Below, one piece after another: positions 31,110 to 42,308 of a stretch of DNA of 64,000 bases. The position numbers and the translations under genes were made by a program. Location of the stretch: positions 3,985,501-4,049,500 of the forward strand of contig OY743189.1 of assembly GCA_963555705.1 (NCBI GenBank). Reading direction: 5' to 3'. The stretch is from Ligustrum vulgare (lineage: Eukaryota; Streptophyta; Magnoliopsida; Lamiales; Oleaceae). Numbering within the stretch: the first letter of the stretch is position 1; each line of letters begins with the position of its first letter. The notes under the pieces were generated by a model. That model searched no databases. It saw nothing but the letters and a program-made list of their open reading frames with translations, and was not told where the DNA came from.

Positions 31110-31843
31110 TGATAGAGCAATTTCACGACGTCCGAACATGAGTCGGGCGATGGAGTACGGTTGGTCGGCCCATCTTAGTCAGGGGCTTGATCTGATGCTC
31201 GGCCTATCAAAACTGGCAGCCCAATGGGTTATGTCGTCGGGCAGGAATGCCCGACCATATATTTCCCCGAGAATGTTGACCGAGTTATCTAATTATTCAC
31301 TCAACATAGCCCCGGCCCAGCGTTCAAACCCGGGCATTCTCGATCTTAACATTACCTTGTCTTTTGTGGTCGGTCCACCCTGGTCATATTGCTCCTAGAG
31401 GTCCAATACAAACGGGACTCTAAGCGCCCTTCGCTTAGGGGCCTAATAAAATGGGCTACATTCATGGGCCCAAAAGTCAAGACATAACCTATTAGGAAAT
31501 ATCCTAAAAAAGGGAACTGAATCCCTATAAGTTTAGAACTCTTCCTAAAAGGTAAGTTTATAATAAAAGGACTCCTTCTTTAATTAAAGAAGGTTATGAG
31601 CTTTTCAGCCCTATAAATACAGCTCCTTTGATCACATATTATTCATTTATTATTCTTTACGTTTTTTCAATTACATATTCTCTCTCTACTTTTTCTCTAG
31701 AATACTAATTCTCACACCGGAGGGCGACGGGGAGAATCCTCCTCGCCTTTTGCAGGTCTTACAAGGCGAATCCGTTTATCTTTTCCAGTGATCAAGCAAC
31801 TTCAGATCTTGCTACGTCTATGTTAGGGTTTTTTATAGCATCA
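31110..31843 (+). repeat. E5 Tat 3' LTR (end uncertain)
   Basis: Starts TGATAGAG after the tract CACGGGGGCCAA. It has a clear promoter-like CCTATAAATAC at about 31610 and CTCTCTCTAC downstream. The end is a guess (TAGCATCA near 31843; GATCA near 31794 is an alternative) because no second LTR is in the window. Its first 269 bp recur at 63732-64000. Confidence 0.55.
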
Positions 31844-32454
31844 TATATTATGCAAGATTTTCTGTAAGAGAGCCCTTTTCTGAGTTTTTGTTGTTATTTC
31901 TAATATGGCCTGGTGGATGTTCTTTTTTGTGATATTCATTCAAACAGGAATCAACATCGGCAATCAGCATAGGAGTTATTCTTCTTGCAGGAGAATGCCT
32001 CTAGATATAGCTATGTAATTACCTAATATCTTGTAGTGGATTGATGACTCCAATAAAAAGATTTGTTTATAAGCTTGCAGTGAAAAACTTTATGCATAAA
32101 ATGTTATTGAAGCAAGATGTTCACTAAAGTATAATTGTTGACGGGCTAGTGCATAAATAGAAGCGCAACAAAAAACTAGGAGGCGTGAAGGAATATCTTC
32201 ATGGGACACACACACACACAAAATGATGTCATTTTACCCCTACATGAAACGAAGTCGTTTTTACCTCAAGCATAAATTCAAAAATAGTTTTTTTTAATCA
32301 TTTCAGCCTCCTCTCGAAATCCCAAATTCCCTTGTACCCACAAGAAAATCTTCAAAAAATGGCTACAGACTTTACTTTTGGCCTAGTGTAATGACACCAG
32401 GCTATCGCTTTGTTTTCCTTCTTTCTAAACTTCTCAAATCGACCCGTGTTCTAA
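31844..32454 (+). other. Low-copy-looking sequence left of the copia element
   Basis: AT-rich, without transposon motifs. A short open stretch at about 31970-32010, preceded by an acceptor-like AAACAG, could be an orphan exon, but I recognise no product. A CA run lies at about 32208-32221. Confidence 0.4.
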
Positions 32455-32732
32455 TGGGATAATTACGGAATCTTCTACTTATTTATCCTATTTTGTATAT
32501 TCTGTAAATATTCTATTCCATGTATATCCTAGGATTGCTCTCCAAGCAATATAATTTTTCCATATTTATCTTGTATAGAGATAGAAAGTTATTAGGTTTC
32601 TTCTTGTATTTAAACTCATGTATATCAATGATATTATTAAGCTTTTCCATATTGATCTCTCTTCTTCTCTGTGTCCACAAGCTTGAAGTTGGCCTAAGCG
32701 CCTCGTTTCTTCTCTTCACATAAATCTCTTCA
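32455..32732 (+). repeat. E6 5' LTR
   Basis: TGGGATAATTAC to CTCTTCA, 278 bp, ending directly before the PBS. Contains TTTGTATATTCTGTAAATA and CTTGTATTTAAACTC as possible promoter parts. Confidence 0.85.
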
Positions 32733-32745
32733 TGGTATCAGAGCC
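32733..32745 (+). promoter_or_regulatory. E6 primer binding site (initiator tRNA-Met)
   Basis: TGGTATCAGAGCC immediately after the LTR end. Confidence 0.9.
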
Positions 32746-32767
32746 AAATAGCCTAACCACTTGATCC

Positions 32768-33934
32768 ATGGCTTCATCTTCTTCATCCACCATCTCAAAC
32801 ACTTCCTCAACCCTCATATATGACCAACCGTCTATCATGGCCTCACACATCCATCAATTTCCTATTGTGATAAATTCGAAATCGCAACTCCCGGTTAAGC
32901 TTGATCCTGAAAACTACTCTACATGGTATGCTCAGATTCATAGCTGCTTAATTGGCTATGGTCTCTTTGGTTATGTTGACGAGACCACAGTATGTCCATC
33001 GGTCACCATCAAAGTGGATGATGTTGATACACCAAACCCCGATTTTTCTTATTGGATTCGACAAGATCAGTTGATCTTGAATGCTATGCTAAGCTCAGTT
33101 TCGCCAACGTCTGTTTCCACTATCACCTCGGCTAAATCCTCACATGAGGCATGGTTGAAAATCCAAAGAACTTTTGCCACGAAATCTCGAGCCAGGATTA
33201 TGGGGCTTAAAGGAAAAATGTCAAGACTCCACAAAGGGGATTCCTCCATAGCTGACTACATGCGTGAAATTCGACAAATTGTTGACACGCTGGCTATCAT
33301 AGACAAGGAACCAGATACTGATGAGATAAATGTGCACGTGCTGAATGGTCTGGACAAAGACTATAAGGACATAGCTGCTGCCATTAATACGAGAGAAACA
33401 TCTCTCACTATGGATGAACTTCAAGAGAAGCTTGAAGCAGCCGAGTTCCAGATTAAAACTAACCAAACGTCTCACCAACTTTCCTCTCCGGTGACTGCCA
33501 ACTACACTACCAACAAGTCGCCAAACAACAACAATAGCCACAACAAAAACAGCAACTCTCGGCCACCATTTAATACCAACCAGCCATCCAACAATTCACA
33601 ATTTGCTGTTGTTCAATTTTCTCAAAGCCACAAGCCCAGCAATTATAAGGGTAAATGTCAGCTATGTCAAGAAGTGGGTCACTCGGCAAAGTACTACCCA
33701 AAATGGAGAAGTATGCCTATTCAAAACCACCCACCTGGCACCTACTCTCTACGACCCCAACAACAATTCCGGCCTTTTTTCCATTTGCCTATGTTGCAGC
33801 CCAAGCCCCTCCTAGCTCATCCGATTGGCTACTTGACTCTGGTGCCTCTCACCATGTTACTACTGATCTCAACAATTTATCCCTCCACTCCGACTATCTT
33901 GGACCAGATGACATTCACATCGGTACGGGTCTAA
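32768..33934 (+). pseudogene. gag: E6 copia Gag
   Basis: 388 codons from an ATG 22 bases after the PBS. It has LDPENYSTWYAQIHSCL and WLKIQRTFATKSRARIMGLK, typical of copia Gag (UBN2-type), then a low-complexity Asn/Ser region and a zinc knuckle CQLCQEVGHSAKYY, whose last Cys is Tyr (CX2CX4HX4Y). Relatives have Cys there, so the knuckle is probably dead. The protease follows in another frame. Confidence 0.88.
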
Positions 33935-33972
33935 CTATCACACACACAGGCACTAAATTTCTCAAATCATAA
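33820..33972 (+). pseudogene. pol: E6 copia protease fragment
   Basis: WLLDSGASHHVT near 33830 holds the catalytic DSG. The frame is shifted relative to Gag and stops (TAA at 33970) before the flap region. Confidence 0.85.
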
Positions 33973-33999
33973 AATTCCAATTTTCGGCTTGATAATGTT

Positions 34000-34500
34000 T
34001 TGTGTGTACCAAAAATGAGTACAATTCTTATTTCAGTCTCCAAATTTTGTTCTCAAAACAATATGTCTGTTGAATTCTCACCATCAAATTTTTCTGTGAA
34101 GGATCTGCGCACGGGGAAGCCGGTTCTGCAAGGAGGAGTTAAAGATGGAGTGTACCTGTGGCCCCAAACTTCTGCGCATGATCCTAAACATGTCCACACC
34201 ACACAACTTTTGTCATTTGATACTTTGCACCGTCATCTAGGACACCCATCTGTTAAAATTTTAGACCATTTTATTAGTTCAAATTCTATTTCTGTTGCAC
34301 CTAAGTCTAGTTTATTCCATTGTGACTCATGTCAGTGTGTTAAAAGTCATAAATTGTCTTCTGATTCTTCATCGCTAACTAGTAATAAACCTTTGGATTT
34401 GATTTATTCTGACGTGTGGCCCTCCCCCGTGTTGTCTCATGAGGGCTTTCGCTATTATGTGGTGTTTGTTGATCACTTCACTCGGTATGTGTGGATGTAA
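34000..34500 (+). pseudogene. pol: E6 integrase zinc domain and start of core
   Basis: LHRHLGHPS and CDSCQCVKSHK form the HHCC finger (gag_pre-integrase). The core starts at LIYSDVWPSP (first Asp) and FVDHFTRYVW. TAA at 34498 ends it. Confidence 0.87.
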
Positions 34501-34970
34501 ACACTCAGGCGAAAATCCGATGTTAAAGATATATTCATAAAATTCAAATCAGTAGTAGAAAATTATTTGTGCACAAAAATTCGCCGGCTATACGTGCTGA
34601 GTTCATGGCTTTGTCACACTTCCTTTCGTCACATGGCATCGGTCATTTAACTTCACCACCACACACACCTGAGCACAATGGTTTCGCTGAAAGATGACAC
34701 AGACACATCGTTGAAACAGGTTTAAGCTTCCTTCACACTGCATCTGTCCCTCATCAATATTTTCCATATGCTTTTCACACTGTTGTGTACCTAATCAACC
34801 GAATGCCCAAGGTCAATTTAAACTATTCCATGGCTTTTGACAAATTATTTTCAAAACCGCCAAACTTTGTAAATTTACGGGTGTTCGGTTGTTTATGCTA
34901 CCCTTGGTTACGGCCATACAATAACAATAAACTTGAGTCTCGCTCTCAACCGTGCATTTTCTTTGGTTAA
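34501..34970 (+). pseudogene. pol: E6 integrase core, degenerate
   Basis: Broken frames still show HTPEHNGFAER-like coding (HNG with catalytic Glu near 34690) and YLINRMPK, LRVFGCLCYPW. A TGA replaces the codon after ER. Confidence 0.75.
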
Positions 34971-35039
34971 TCAAGTTCACAAAGTGCATATCTATGCTTC
35001 AATAAGGAACAAAATAAAATCTTTACTTCCCGTCACGTC

Positions 35040-35612
35040 GTTTTTGTCAAGCATATTTTCCCCTTTGCACAACCCGTTCCACCACACAATTCCCATGCAC
35101 CCACGATGGTCTCACCATCCCCTCCCATGGTCAATGTTCCCTCATCTACTCCAGTCCTCCAGGATCAAGGCAATTCTCCGGGGCCACCACCATCGTCATC
35201 TCCACATATCTCCTCGCAGCAACCCGCTTCCCCAACCACACTGGCCATCACAGAACCGTTAGCTCCCTCCCCACCTCCGTCGTCCAGTCACTTGGACTTG
35301 TCCCAGTCATCACCTCCAACACAACCGACATTCCCCTCTTTATCCCCTACCACGGCAGCTAGCTCCTCTCCCTCTCCACCCCACAAAACCAAGTCTATAA
35401 CTGACCTTCTACAAACCACACAGCCTATTTCTCCATTCACTTCTCGTCAGCCTTTTGAGCCCACCACCGAACCCAGCCCCTCGGATGCCCCCCACCACCC
35501 AACTCATCCACACTGTCTCGGGCCCCTAAATCCCACACCATGGTCACCAGGTCTCAAGCCAAACGAGCTCACTACACAGTCACATCTCTCCCTCGGGAAC
35601 CATCCAATGTAA
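35040..35612 (+). pseudogene. pol: E6 Pro/Ser-rich linker between integrase and RT
   Basis: Low-complexity Pro- and Ser-rich reading frames, as is usual between copia integrase and RT. The RT frame begins with VTRSQAK at about 35540. Confidence 0.7.
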
Positions 35613-36372
35613 AACAGGCCATGACCGATCCACAATGGCTTCAGGCTATACACCATGAATATGCTGCTCTTGTTCACAACCAAACATGGACACTCGTCCC
35701 TCGTGCTCCTGAGCATAATGTCATCAGTTGTAAATGGGTTTCCAGGATCAAATACAAACCAGATGGGTCTCTTGATCGCTACAAAGCTCGACTTGTAGCC
35801 CGTGGCTTCCTACAGAGGTATGACATTGATTTTCATGACACCTATAGCCCTGTTATAAAACCCACCACAGTTTGTCTCGTGCTTACACTTGCAGTACAAT
35901 TCGGGTGGTCATTATGTCAACTAGACGTAAACAATGCCTTTTTGCACGGCAAGCTTGCTGAGACTGTCTACATGCATTAACCACCAGGGTTCAAAGATCC
36001 CAACTGACCAGATTACATTTTTAAATTGAACCGCTCCCTTTACGGCCTAAAACAAGCACCTCGGTTCTGGTATGGATCTCTTAAATCCTTTCTCTGTACT
36101 CTTGGTTTTCACTCCTCCCAAACAGATACATCTCTCTTTATTCTTCGAAAATCTTCCACACTTATTCTTGTCCTCATATATGTTGATGACATTATTGTCA
36201 CTGGAAACTCGTCCACAGCCTTACATAATTTCATTCATCGCCTTGCCTCTCACTTTTCCCTCAAAGACCTAGGCGTTCTCACATACTTATTGGCATAGAA
36301 GTCACCCACACTTCCAGTGGTCTATTTCTAACCCCGCGAAAATATATTCGGGATCTTCTCACCCGTGCAAAC
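35540..36372 (+). pseudogene. pol: E6 copia reverse transcriptase
   Basis: [53 protein letters not shown], then SLYGLKQAP and the catalytic YVDDIIVTG near 36180. Stops at 35980, 36004 and 36298 interrupt it. Confidence 0.9.
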
Positions 36373-37134
36373 ATGCATGATGCGAAACCCACATCTACTC
36401 CCCTTGCCTTAAACTTTCAATCCACATTTTCTGATGGCCACGAGCTGGACAATGCGAAGGAGTATAGATCAATTATTGGAGGCTTGCAATATCTCTCACT
36501 TACCAGGCCAGATTTATCATACACTATTAATAGATTGTCTCAACACATGCACATACCTAATTCATCCCACTGGAATTGTCTGAAACGTGTGTTGCGTTAT
36601 TTATGTGGTACCATTGATTTTGGATTAAAAATACACAAATCTGTTGTATTTTCTCTTCATGCCTTTTCAGATGCCGATTGGGCAGGAAATCTTGCTGACA
36701 GGTCTTCCACTTGAGCCTTTCTCGTTTACCTTAGCAACACGCCTATCATCTGGAGCTCCAAGAAACAGGCCACGGTAGCTCGTTCCTCCACTGAAGCTGA
36801 ATATCTCTCTGTTGCCTCCACTGCTGCAGAACTTCAATGGCTTATCTCCCTCCTTAGCGAGATTGGCATCTCCTCCACTCCTGTCAACTATTGTGATAAC
36901 CTTGGAGCTACGTATCTCACCTCCAATCCCGTATTCCATTCCAAGATGAAACACCTCGCCATTGACTATCACTATGTGCGACAATTAGTGCAAGATCAAA
37001 AATTGCGTGTCACTCACATCAACTCCTCCGATCAACTTGCAGACGCCCTTACAAAGCCACTCACTGGACCTAGACATGCCTTGTTGCGTACCAAGAATGG
37101 AGTGTTACCACCCTCCATCCTGAGGGGGGGATAA
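36373..37134 (+). pseudogene. pol: E6 RNase H and pol C-terminus
   Basis: IIGGLQYLSLTRPDLSYT leads into RNase H with DADWAGN, SSKKQATVARSSTEAEY and ADALTKPL near the end. One TGA at 36712 interrupts (RSST, then stop). The frame ends at LRGG next to the PPT. Confidence 0.88.
37119..37130 (+). promoter_or_regulatory. E6 polypurine tract
   Basis: TGAGGGGGGG just before the 3' LTR (4 bp, ATAA, in between). Confidence 0.8.
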
Positions 37135-37412
37135 TGGGATAATTAAGGGATCTTCTCCTTATTTATCCTATTTTGTATATTCTGTAAATATTCTATTCCA
37201 TGTATATCCTAAGATTGCTCTCCAAGCAATATAATTTTTCCATATTTATCTTGTATAGAGATAGAAAGTTATTAGGTTTCTTCTTGTATTTAAACTCATG
37301 TATATCAATGATATTATTAAGCTTTTCCATATTGATCTCTCTTCTTCTCTGCGTCCACAAGCTTGAAGTTGGCCTAAGCGCCTCATTTCTTCTCTTCACA
37401 TAAATCTCTTCT
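37135..37412 (+). repeat. E6 3' LTR
   Basis: 278 bp, starts TGGGATAATTAA and ends CTCTTCT. The final base differs from the 5' LTR (A), one of about seven differences. Confidence 0.85.
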
Positions 37413-37609
37413 TCCTCCATTGTTCCTTCTGATCGAAGCTCTCATGCTATTCTCGTTTCCATGATTTTTCTTTCCCAAATTGAACATTCATATTTTCTTT
37501 AATTCTAACTTAGATTTGTTTAATTCTTCCACCAAAATTCCCCAAATATACTAAAACTTTCATTTTTAACTATAAATACTTAATCAAGTTTTTAAATTAG
37601 TGTCGCTTG

Positions 37610-38302
37610 TGTTGGATATTGGTTTAATAAATCAAGAACTTGGTTAAGTATTGAAAACTGACAAAAGTGACTCCGTGTCGACTTCAACCAAAAATATTGA
37701 AACTCGACCCAATCTGTTTAGGCAAAATAGTTTGCCACTTCGCCGCTTCGGGGCATAAAAACGTGGATTGACCTGCATGTATTGAAGGGTATTTTTTGAC
37801 ATTTTGAAACCAATATATCGGATGAATGAGAAATTACGGAGAAGGGAAAATTTTTTGGTCGAATCTTAACCAAGTGATCGCATGGTATTATAACAATGCG
37901 ATTACACGTGAAAATATTATTTTTTGTTTTCGCGTAGAGCCTTGCGGTCGCACGGTATTCCGAAAAGTAGTGTCTTTTCGAAGTGGTTAATTCCACACCA
38001 CTTCGTCCACAATTCTTTATCATCTATAAATAGGACCTTGGGATGTCCTATTCCTCACACCAATGATATGTAAAAACAATATCATTCTCTCTTCTATTAA
38101 GCAAAATTTCTTGCATTTTGTTGCATAATTTGATTTTCATTCAATTTCATTTTGAGAGTACAAAAGTCATAATTCTAGTTCGTTGTACTTGTGTTTTAGA
38201 GTGCTACAAACACAAGTAGGAGTCGTTATATCTTGGGAGTTGATTGTCATAAATCGTAGGTACCGTTGCAAGACAAATTCGACATAAGGATATAGTGTTC
38301 AA
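37610..38302 (+). repeat. Probable solo LTR (about 693 bp)
   Basis: TGTTGGATATTGG at the left, CTATAAATAGGA inside at about 38020, end TTCAA at 38302. A 6-bp direct repeat CGCTTG flanks it (37604-37609 and 38303-38308). The usual CA end is altered. No coding, PBS or PPT. Family not recognised. Confidence 0.5.
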
Positions 38303-38308
38303 CGCTTG

Positions 38309-39424
38309 CCTTGACTTTGTCTCTTTTCTTTTCTTCTTATTGTTTCTTTATCGTTACTCTGTCCATTTGTCAGTACGAATTTCATATAAATTATTCTGCT
38401 TCTTTACCATCACTGTACACAAAATATTCCAAAAGTTTGTGCACTACTACCAAGCTTCCTTGGTGCTGGTTTTACATCTTTAAAAAACATCTCAGGTAAT
38501 TTAGAATAATATGTGCATTTTCTGTACAGTTTTTGTCCAAAAATTACAAGTTGTTAATTTCTTCAAATTAAAATTTTTATCCTTTGCCGTAGGCATCTGT
38601 CTTTTTTCCATCGTGACTGCCAGAGTCTTGGTTGCTTCTCAGGTCTGTCTTTTAAATTCAACCTCCCATTTAGGAGTTTTCTTAACCTCTTTTGCCTTTT
38701 CTTTTGGAGCTTAAGAGCTTGCATGTAAAATACTTGTATAAAGACCTAAATTTGTAGTGCGTATGTGAATTTGAAAAATCTTCAAGAAATTTAGATTTCC
38801 TTTCGGATTTTAGTAAGCATGTTTAGATTTTAAATTAATTTTTGTAGTAAATAGGACATGACCCAAATGGTGAGTTTTAATTGGTATTATGAAATCTTTA
38901 GTCTCATAAATTAACTTTTTTATCACTTTGTATGTGGGTTTCGTAATTGTTTGCTAGGTTTTTGATTAATTATATATATTATGTAAATCTGTTATAATTG
39001 CTGTTAATATTTGCTTAATTCAAAAAATTAATAATAATAAACTACCTTAATTTGTGGATATAGTTATTAAAAAAACCCACTTCGTTGCTGAATACACGTC
39101 ATGAAACATCAAATAACATTTAAACATAGAGCTAACTCAAATACCAGAAGTAACTCTCATGGAAGAGATGTAGTAAGAACAATAGTGACTTACTTTTTGT
39201 GTTTGATGCACTTGTGTTATTAGTATCTCAAACTCTGGATAATTTTAGTGCTTGATGCGTGCACGCTTTTCAGAGCACATATTTATTGCTAATAGGCCAA
39301 AAAAAATCTAACATGTGAACACTGTATTTAAGCCATGGTGCACATCTTTTCCGTTGAGAGTAAAATTAGATATTCTTTTATCATTTACCACTTATGTTGG
39401 GGGTGAGGAATTCAATAGTTGCAG
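38309..39424 (+). other. AT-rich noncoding sequence
   Basis: No transposon motifs and no convincing ORF. Given the DHFR-TS exon remnants that follow, it may be old intron or flanking sequence of that gene copy. Confidence 0.4.
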
Positions 39425-39772
39425 ACTCTGATCTGCCAAATCTCTTAGTACCCTGGTTATGTCGAGACTGAGTTCAAAACATTAACTTTCTTACCTAAAA
39501 TACTGTTTTAGAGAGACGAAGAATATAATTCTCTGAGACTTGTTGAAGATATAATTTCTAATGGCGCCTTAAAGGATGATAGAACACGGACTAGAACTTT
39601 TTCAAGGTTGCCTGCTAGGTTTTGCAATTTTACATTATGCTAAGCTGGTAACTCTTGCTTTTAAAACATTTTCTCGAATTGCTTTTTTGTTAATAATGAT
39701 AATGTTATGGTGTCATTTACTTTTTTTTTGCAGATGAGGTCAATCTTCTTAAATATTTTCCTATGCTTACAG
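39425..39772 (+). pseudogene. Bifunctional dihydrofolate reductase-thymidylate synthase fragment (two exon remnants)
   Basis: 39425-39618 reads, with a stop and indels, FKTLTFLPKILF then RDEEYNSLRLVEDIISNG and DDRTRTRT, ending at a GT donor. Plant DHFR-TS has FSFLPK, EEYQYL, IISNG and DRTGTGT in this order at the start of the TS domain. After a 115-bp intron with a T-rich tract and CAG acceptor, 39734-39772 reads like the next exon (MRFNLRKSFPLLT in functional genes) with one base missing, followed by GTAATT. Both Gly of the GTGT motif are Arg here. I find no DHFR domain and no later TS exons. Confidence 0.6.
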
Positions 39773-40982
39773 GTAATTCATGTTGTAGAATATCTTAAAA
39801 TTGCGTTGCAAACTAAAATGAATGACCTTTTATCCATATAACTTGATTTCCATATTTTCCTCACCTATTTTATAGAAGGTTTTTCTTTCTTTTTTTTTTT
39901 TTGGAAAGGTGTCGTTGAGTAACTTTTAGTGTTTTTAAGTGGTTCAACGATGCTAAGGTGATCCGTTACTTTTAATTTTAGTGCTTGGATAACTCAGGAT
40001 GTATTTCCTATCCCGCTTTTCTTGTTGTTAACTTTGTTATGTTATGTTGGTGGATGTGACAATGCATGTTTGATAATTTATCATTTTTATTGTTTATTTA
40101 GCCTTAATATTTAGCATCCACAGTTCTTATTGTGATGTTTGTATTGAGCAATTTCTTCACCAAATTGACTACCATTGCATATGTTTTTGTTACTTCTATC
40201 TTAACCGGCCTTCTTATTGGCTCTTTCACCCAGTTGAAGCAATAGCTATATTGAAACCAATTTTATAGGTAGTATTAAACTAAAATAGATCAAATAGTCT
40301 TGCTGTTGAATTTTCTATTATACCAGGTTGTTCTTGCTCCGGTGACTCTTGGCTTAGTGCTGAAAACTTACACCAAACCAGTTGATCTGTTATAAAACCT
40401 GTGATGCCATTGTTTGCAATGTTTTGTACCAGTGTAAATCCTCCCTTAGAAAAGGAAAAGGAAAAGGAAAAGGAAAAGAAATCTGAAATTGTGAGTAAAA
40501 CAAAGTTCAACTCTTGTGTGAGTTAATTAACTTAAACTCTTCATCCACAAGAGGTATCTGTGTAAGCATTTAATGGGAAAGGGAGACCTTATGTAATGAG
40601 GGGAATGAATATGCTTTTAAGTATTAAAGAAGTGAAACTATCGTTTAAAATGGAGATGCAGCTTTTTCCTTTGTCAATGCAAAATTAGAGCCTTCTCAAA
40701 AAATTTGTAATATGTGGTGGCATATTTTGCAGGTCCCCTAATATATCCTTATGGTAAAACACTACACACAATATATAGAACCTTGTGAACAGATCACTGG
40801 ATTTATATTCTAAATAGTTTATCATGGAAAGAGTGAACTTAACACTACCCTGAAAACAATTAGCAAGCAAGTATTATAAAAAAAGGAGAAAAATGTAAAG
40901 AAAGAGGTTCGGGTATTAAAATATAAAATGAAGAGCAGATCATTAACTTCACATTGTCAATACGTATATCATGGGACATTCA
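39773..40982 (+). other. AT-rich noncoding sequence up to B1
   Basis: No gene recognised. Contains a GGAAAA hexamer run at about 40449-40479 and poly-T near 39890. Confidence 0.45.
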
Positions 40983-40987
40983 ACTTA
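40983..40987. repeat. Left target-site duplication of B1 (ACTTA)
   Basis: ACTTA before the LTR start at 40988, matched exactly by 47318-47322. Confidence 0.88.
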
Positions 40988-41710
40988 TGATGAGTACCTG
41001 AGTGGCCCAACGAGTAAGGACCCGTTGCATGTACCAGTGGGACCAATAACGAGGCAGAGGGCTAAGAAGATCAAGCAAGCAATGCAGGGGTTTATGCAAG
41101 CTTGGGTGGATGAATATTCAAATGCATGGTCAAAGACTCCATTTTCAATGCATGACAATATGGGGGATGCGCCAAAACCGTTACAAGGCATTTGGGTCAA
41201 AGAACAAGGAGAAAAGAATTCAGAGGACCTTTTACGGCCGTAACTTTGCTATCGCACGGCCGTAACAATCAATTCATGGCCGTAATAGAGTTATGCAGTT
41301 TTTATTCAGAAGGTGTCTTACGGCCGTAAGAGTAAAAAGCATTTTTGGACCTGAGGGTCAATTACGGCCGTAAGGTTGATTTTCACGGCCGTAAATCCCG
41401 CCGCGTTTTAATTTGTGTTTTGCGGCTAGGGTTAATTTTGGACGCGTTTTTAGGTTATATTAAGTTTTCTTTGTCATTGTAAGGAGACAACTTTGATGAT
41501 TAAGGAGATTGCTTGAATTAGGTGAGTTTATCCCTATTCTTTTTCATTTTTGATTGAACCCCTTGAACTTATCAAAGGATTTGACAACCTTTGTGGCGTT
41601 CACCCCTTTAAGGTTCTTCATTCCGCATCTTAACGGGTCTTGGATTTGATACATCCTTGGTTCTTGAGTCATGAGTGTCGGGTCATATTGTTATCGTCAA
41701 TTAATCTGGA
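40988..41710 (+). repeat. B1 5' LTR, lacking its 3' end
   Basis: Starts TGATGAG, pol-tail codons to about 41243, palindromes 41232-41404, stem-loop at 41573-41593. At about 41710 it jumps from AATCTGGA into leader sequence CTTGGCTCTAAATCC, losing about 78 bp of LTR and the PBS. It also lacks two 21-22-bp palindrome units present in the 3' LTR. Confidence 0.85.
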
Positions 41711-42308
41711 GCTTGGCTCTAAATCCAGGTTTTGGTATAATTCTTGTTTTGTTTCTTTTTTTTTTCTTCATTAGATTTCATTGTTCTTGAGCCATCATTG
41801 AATCGATAATAGATTCTTGGGTTTCTTGAAATTCTTCACTATTTCAAGATTTGTCGTAGTTTCAATTTTGTTATTATTGATTGTTCTTGATTAGTCAAAA
41901 AAAAAAAAAAAGTGATTATTATTGAAGAGCACGATCAAGAACACAATTCCATATTCAAGAAGACCTTTCTTGATACCTTTTATTTTTCCCACATTCTTAG
42001 TAGTTTTCGTCATCCATCACTACTTTCAAATTCTTTCAATTCCAGTTACATCAATTTTCTTGAGTCCAATATTCCATCAAATCTTCTTTTCATCTGTTTG
42101 TGTCTTGCACCTTGGGTTAATTCCACAAGGACCAAGTCCGTGACTAGTTTGGTGGGTTCTTTGAGAACTTGAGAAAAGGGATAGAGAGGAAAAAGGCAGA
42201 GTGGTGATATCAATAGAGGGAAAAAGCCAAATAGAGTGAAAACACGAGTGCTAAACACGTGAGGATATATTTTCTTGAAAATTATTTCTTTTCTTTTGAT
42301 CACTAACC
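41711..42308 (+). other. B1 leader between LTR and gag
   Basis: Noncoding, with T runs and one 14-A run near 41897. It resembles the E10 leader (57355-57621) and the array leaders near gag. The PBS is deleted. Confidence 0.75.

Larger units (their letters stand above)
7868..31843 (+). mobile_element. E5: 3' part of a Tat-type Ty3/gypsy element, interrupted by the array
   Basis: From the end of the integrase zinc region (KCQRF) through the core, the GPY/F module and the pol stop at 8781. Then come a long 3' region with 49-bp repeats, an antisense ORF, a GC-rich purine tract (CACGGGGGCCAA) and a 3' LTR from 31110. The 19-kb array occupies 11596-30642. A second copy without the array lies at 59573-64000. 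An antisense extra ORF between pol and the 3' LTR is established for several Tat-lineage elements. Confidence 0.8.
32455..37412 (+). mobile_element. E6: Ty1/copia element with both LTRs, degenerate
   Basis: 278-bp LTRs at both ends, tRNA-Met PBS, then gag, protease, integrase, RT and RNase H in copia order, and a G-rich PPT. Stops and frameshifts occur throughout pol. The LTRs differ at about seven of 278 positions by eye. I could not see a clear 5-bp target duplication (TCTAA left, TCCTC right). Confidence 0.92.

Noticed and set aside
32445..32454. Target-site duplication for the copia element
   Set aside because: TCTAA on the left and TCCTC on the right do not match well enough to claim.
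38295..38714. Small plus-strand ORFs with hydrophobic residues
   Set aside because: T-rich DNA gives Phe/Leu-rich frames by chance. No homology or splice context.
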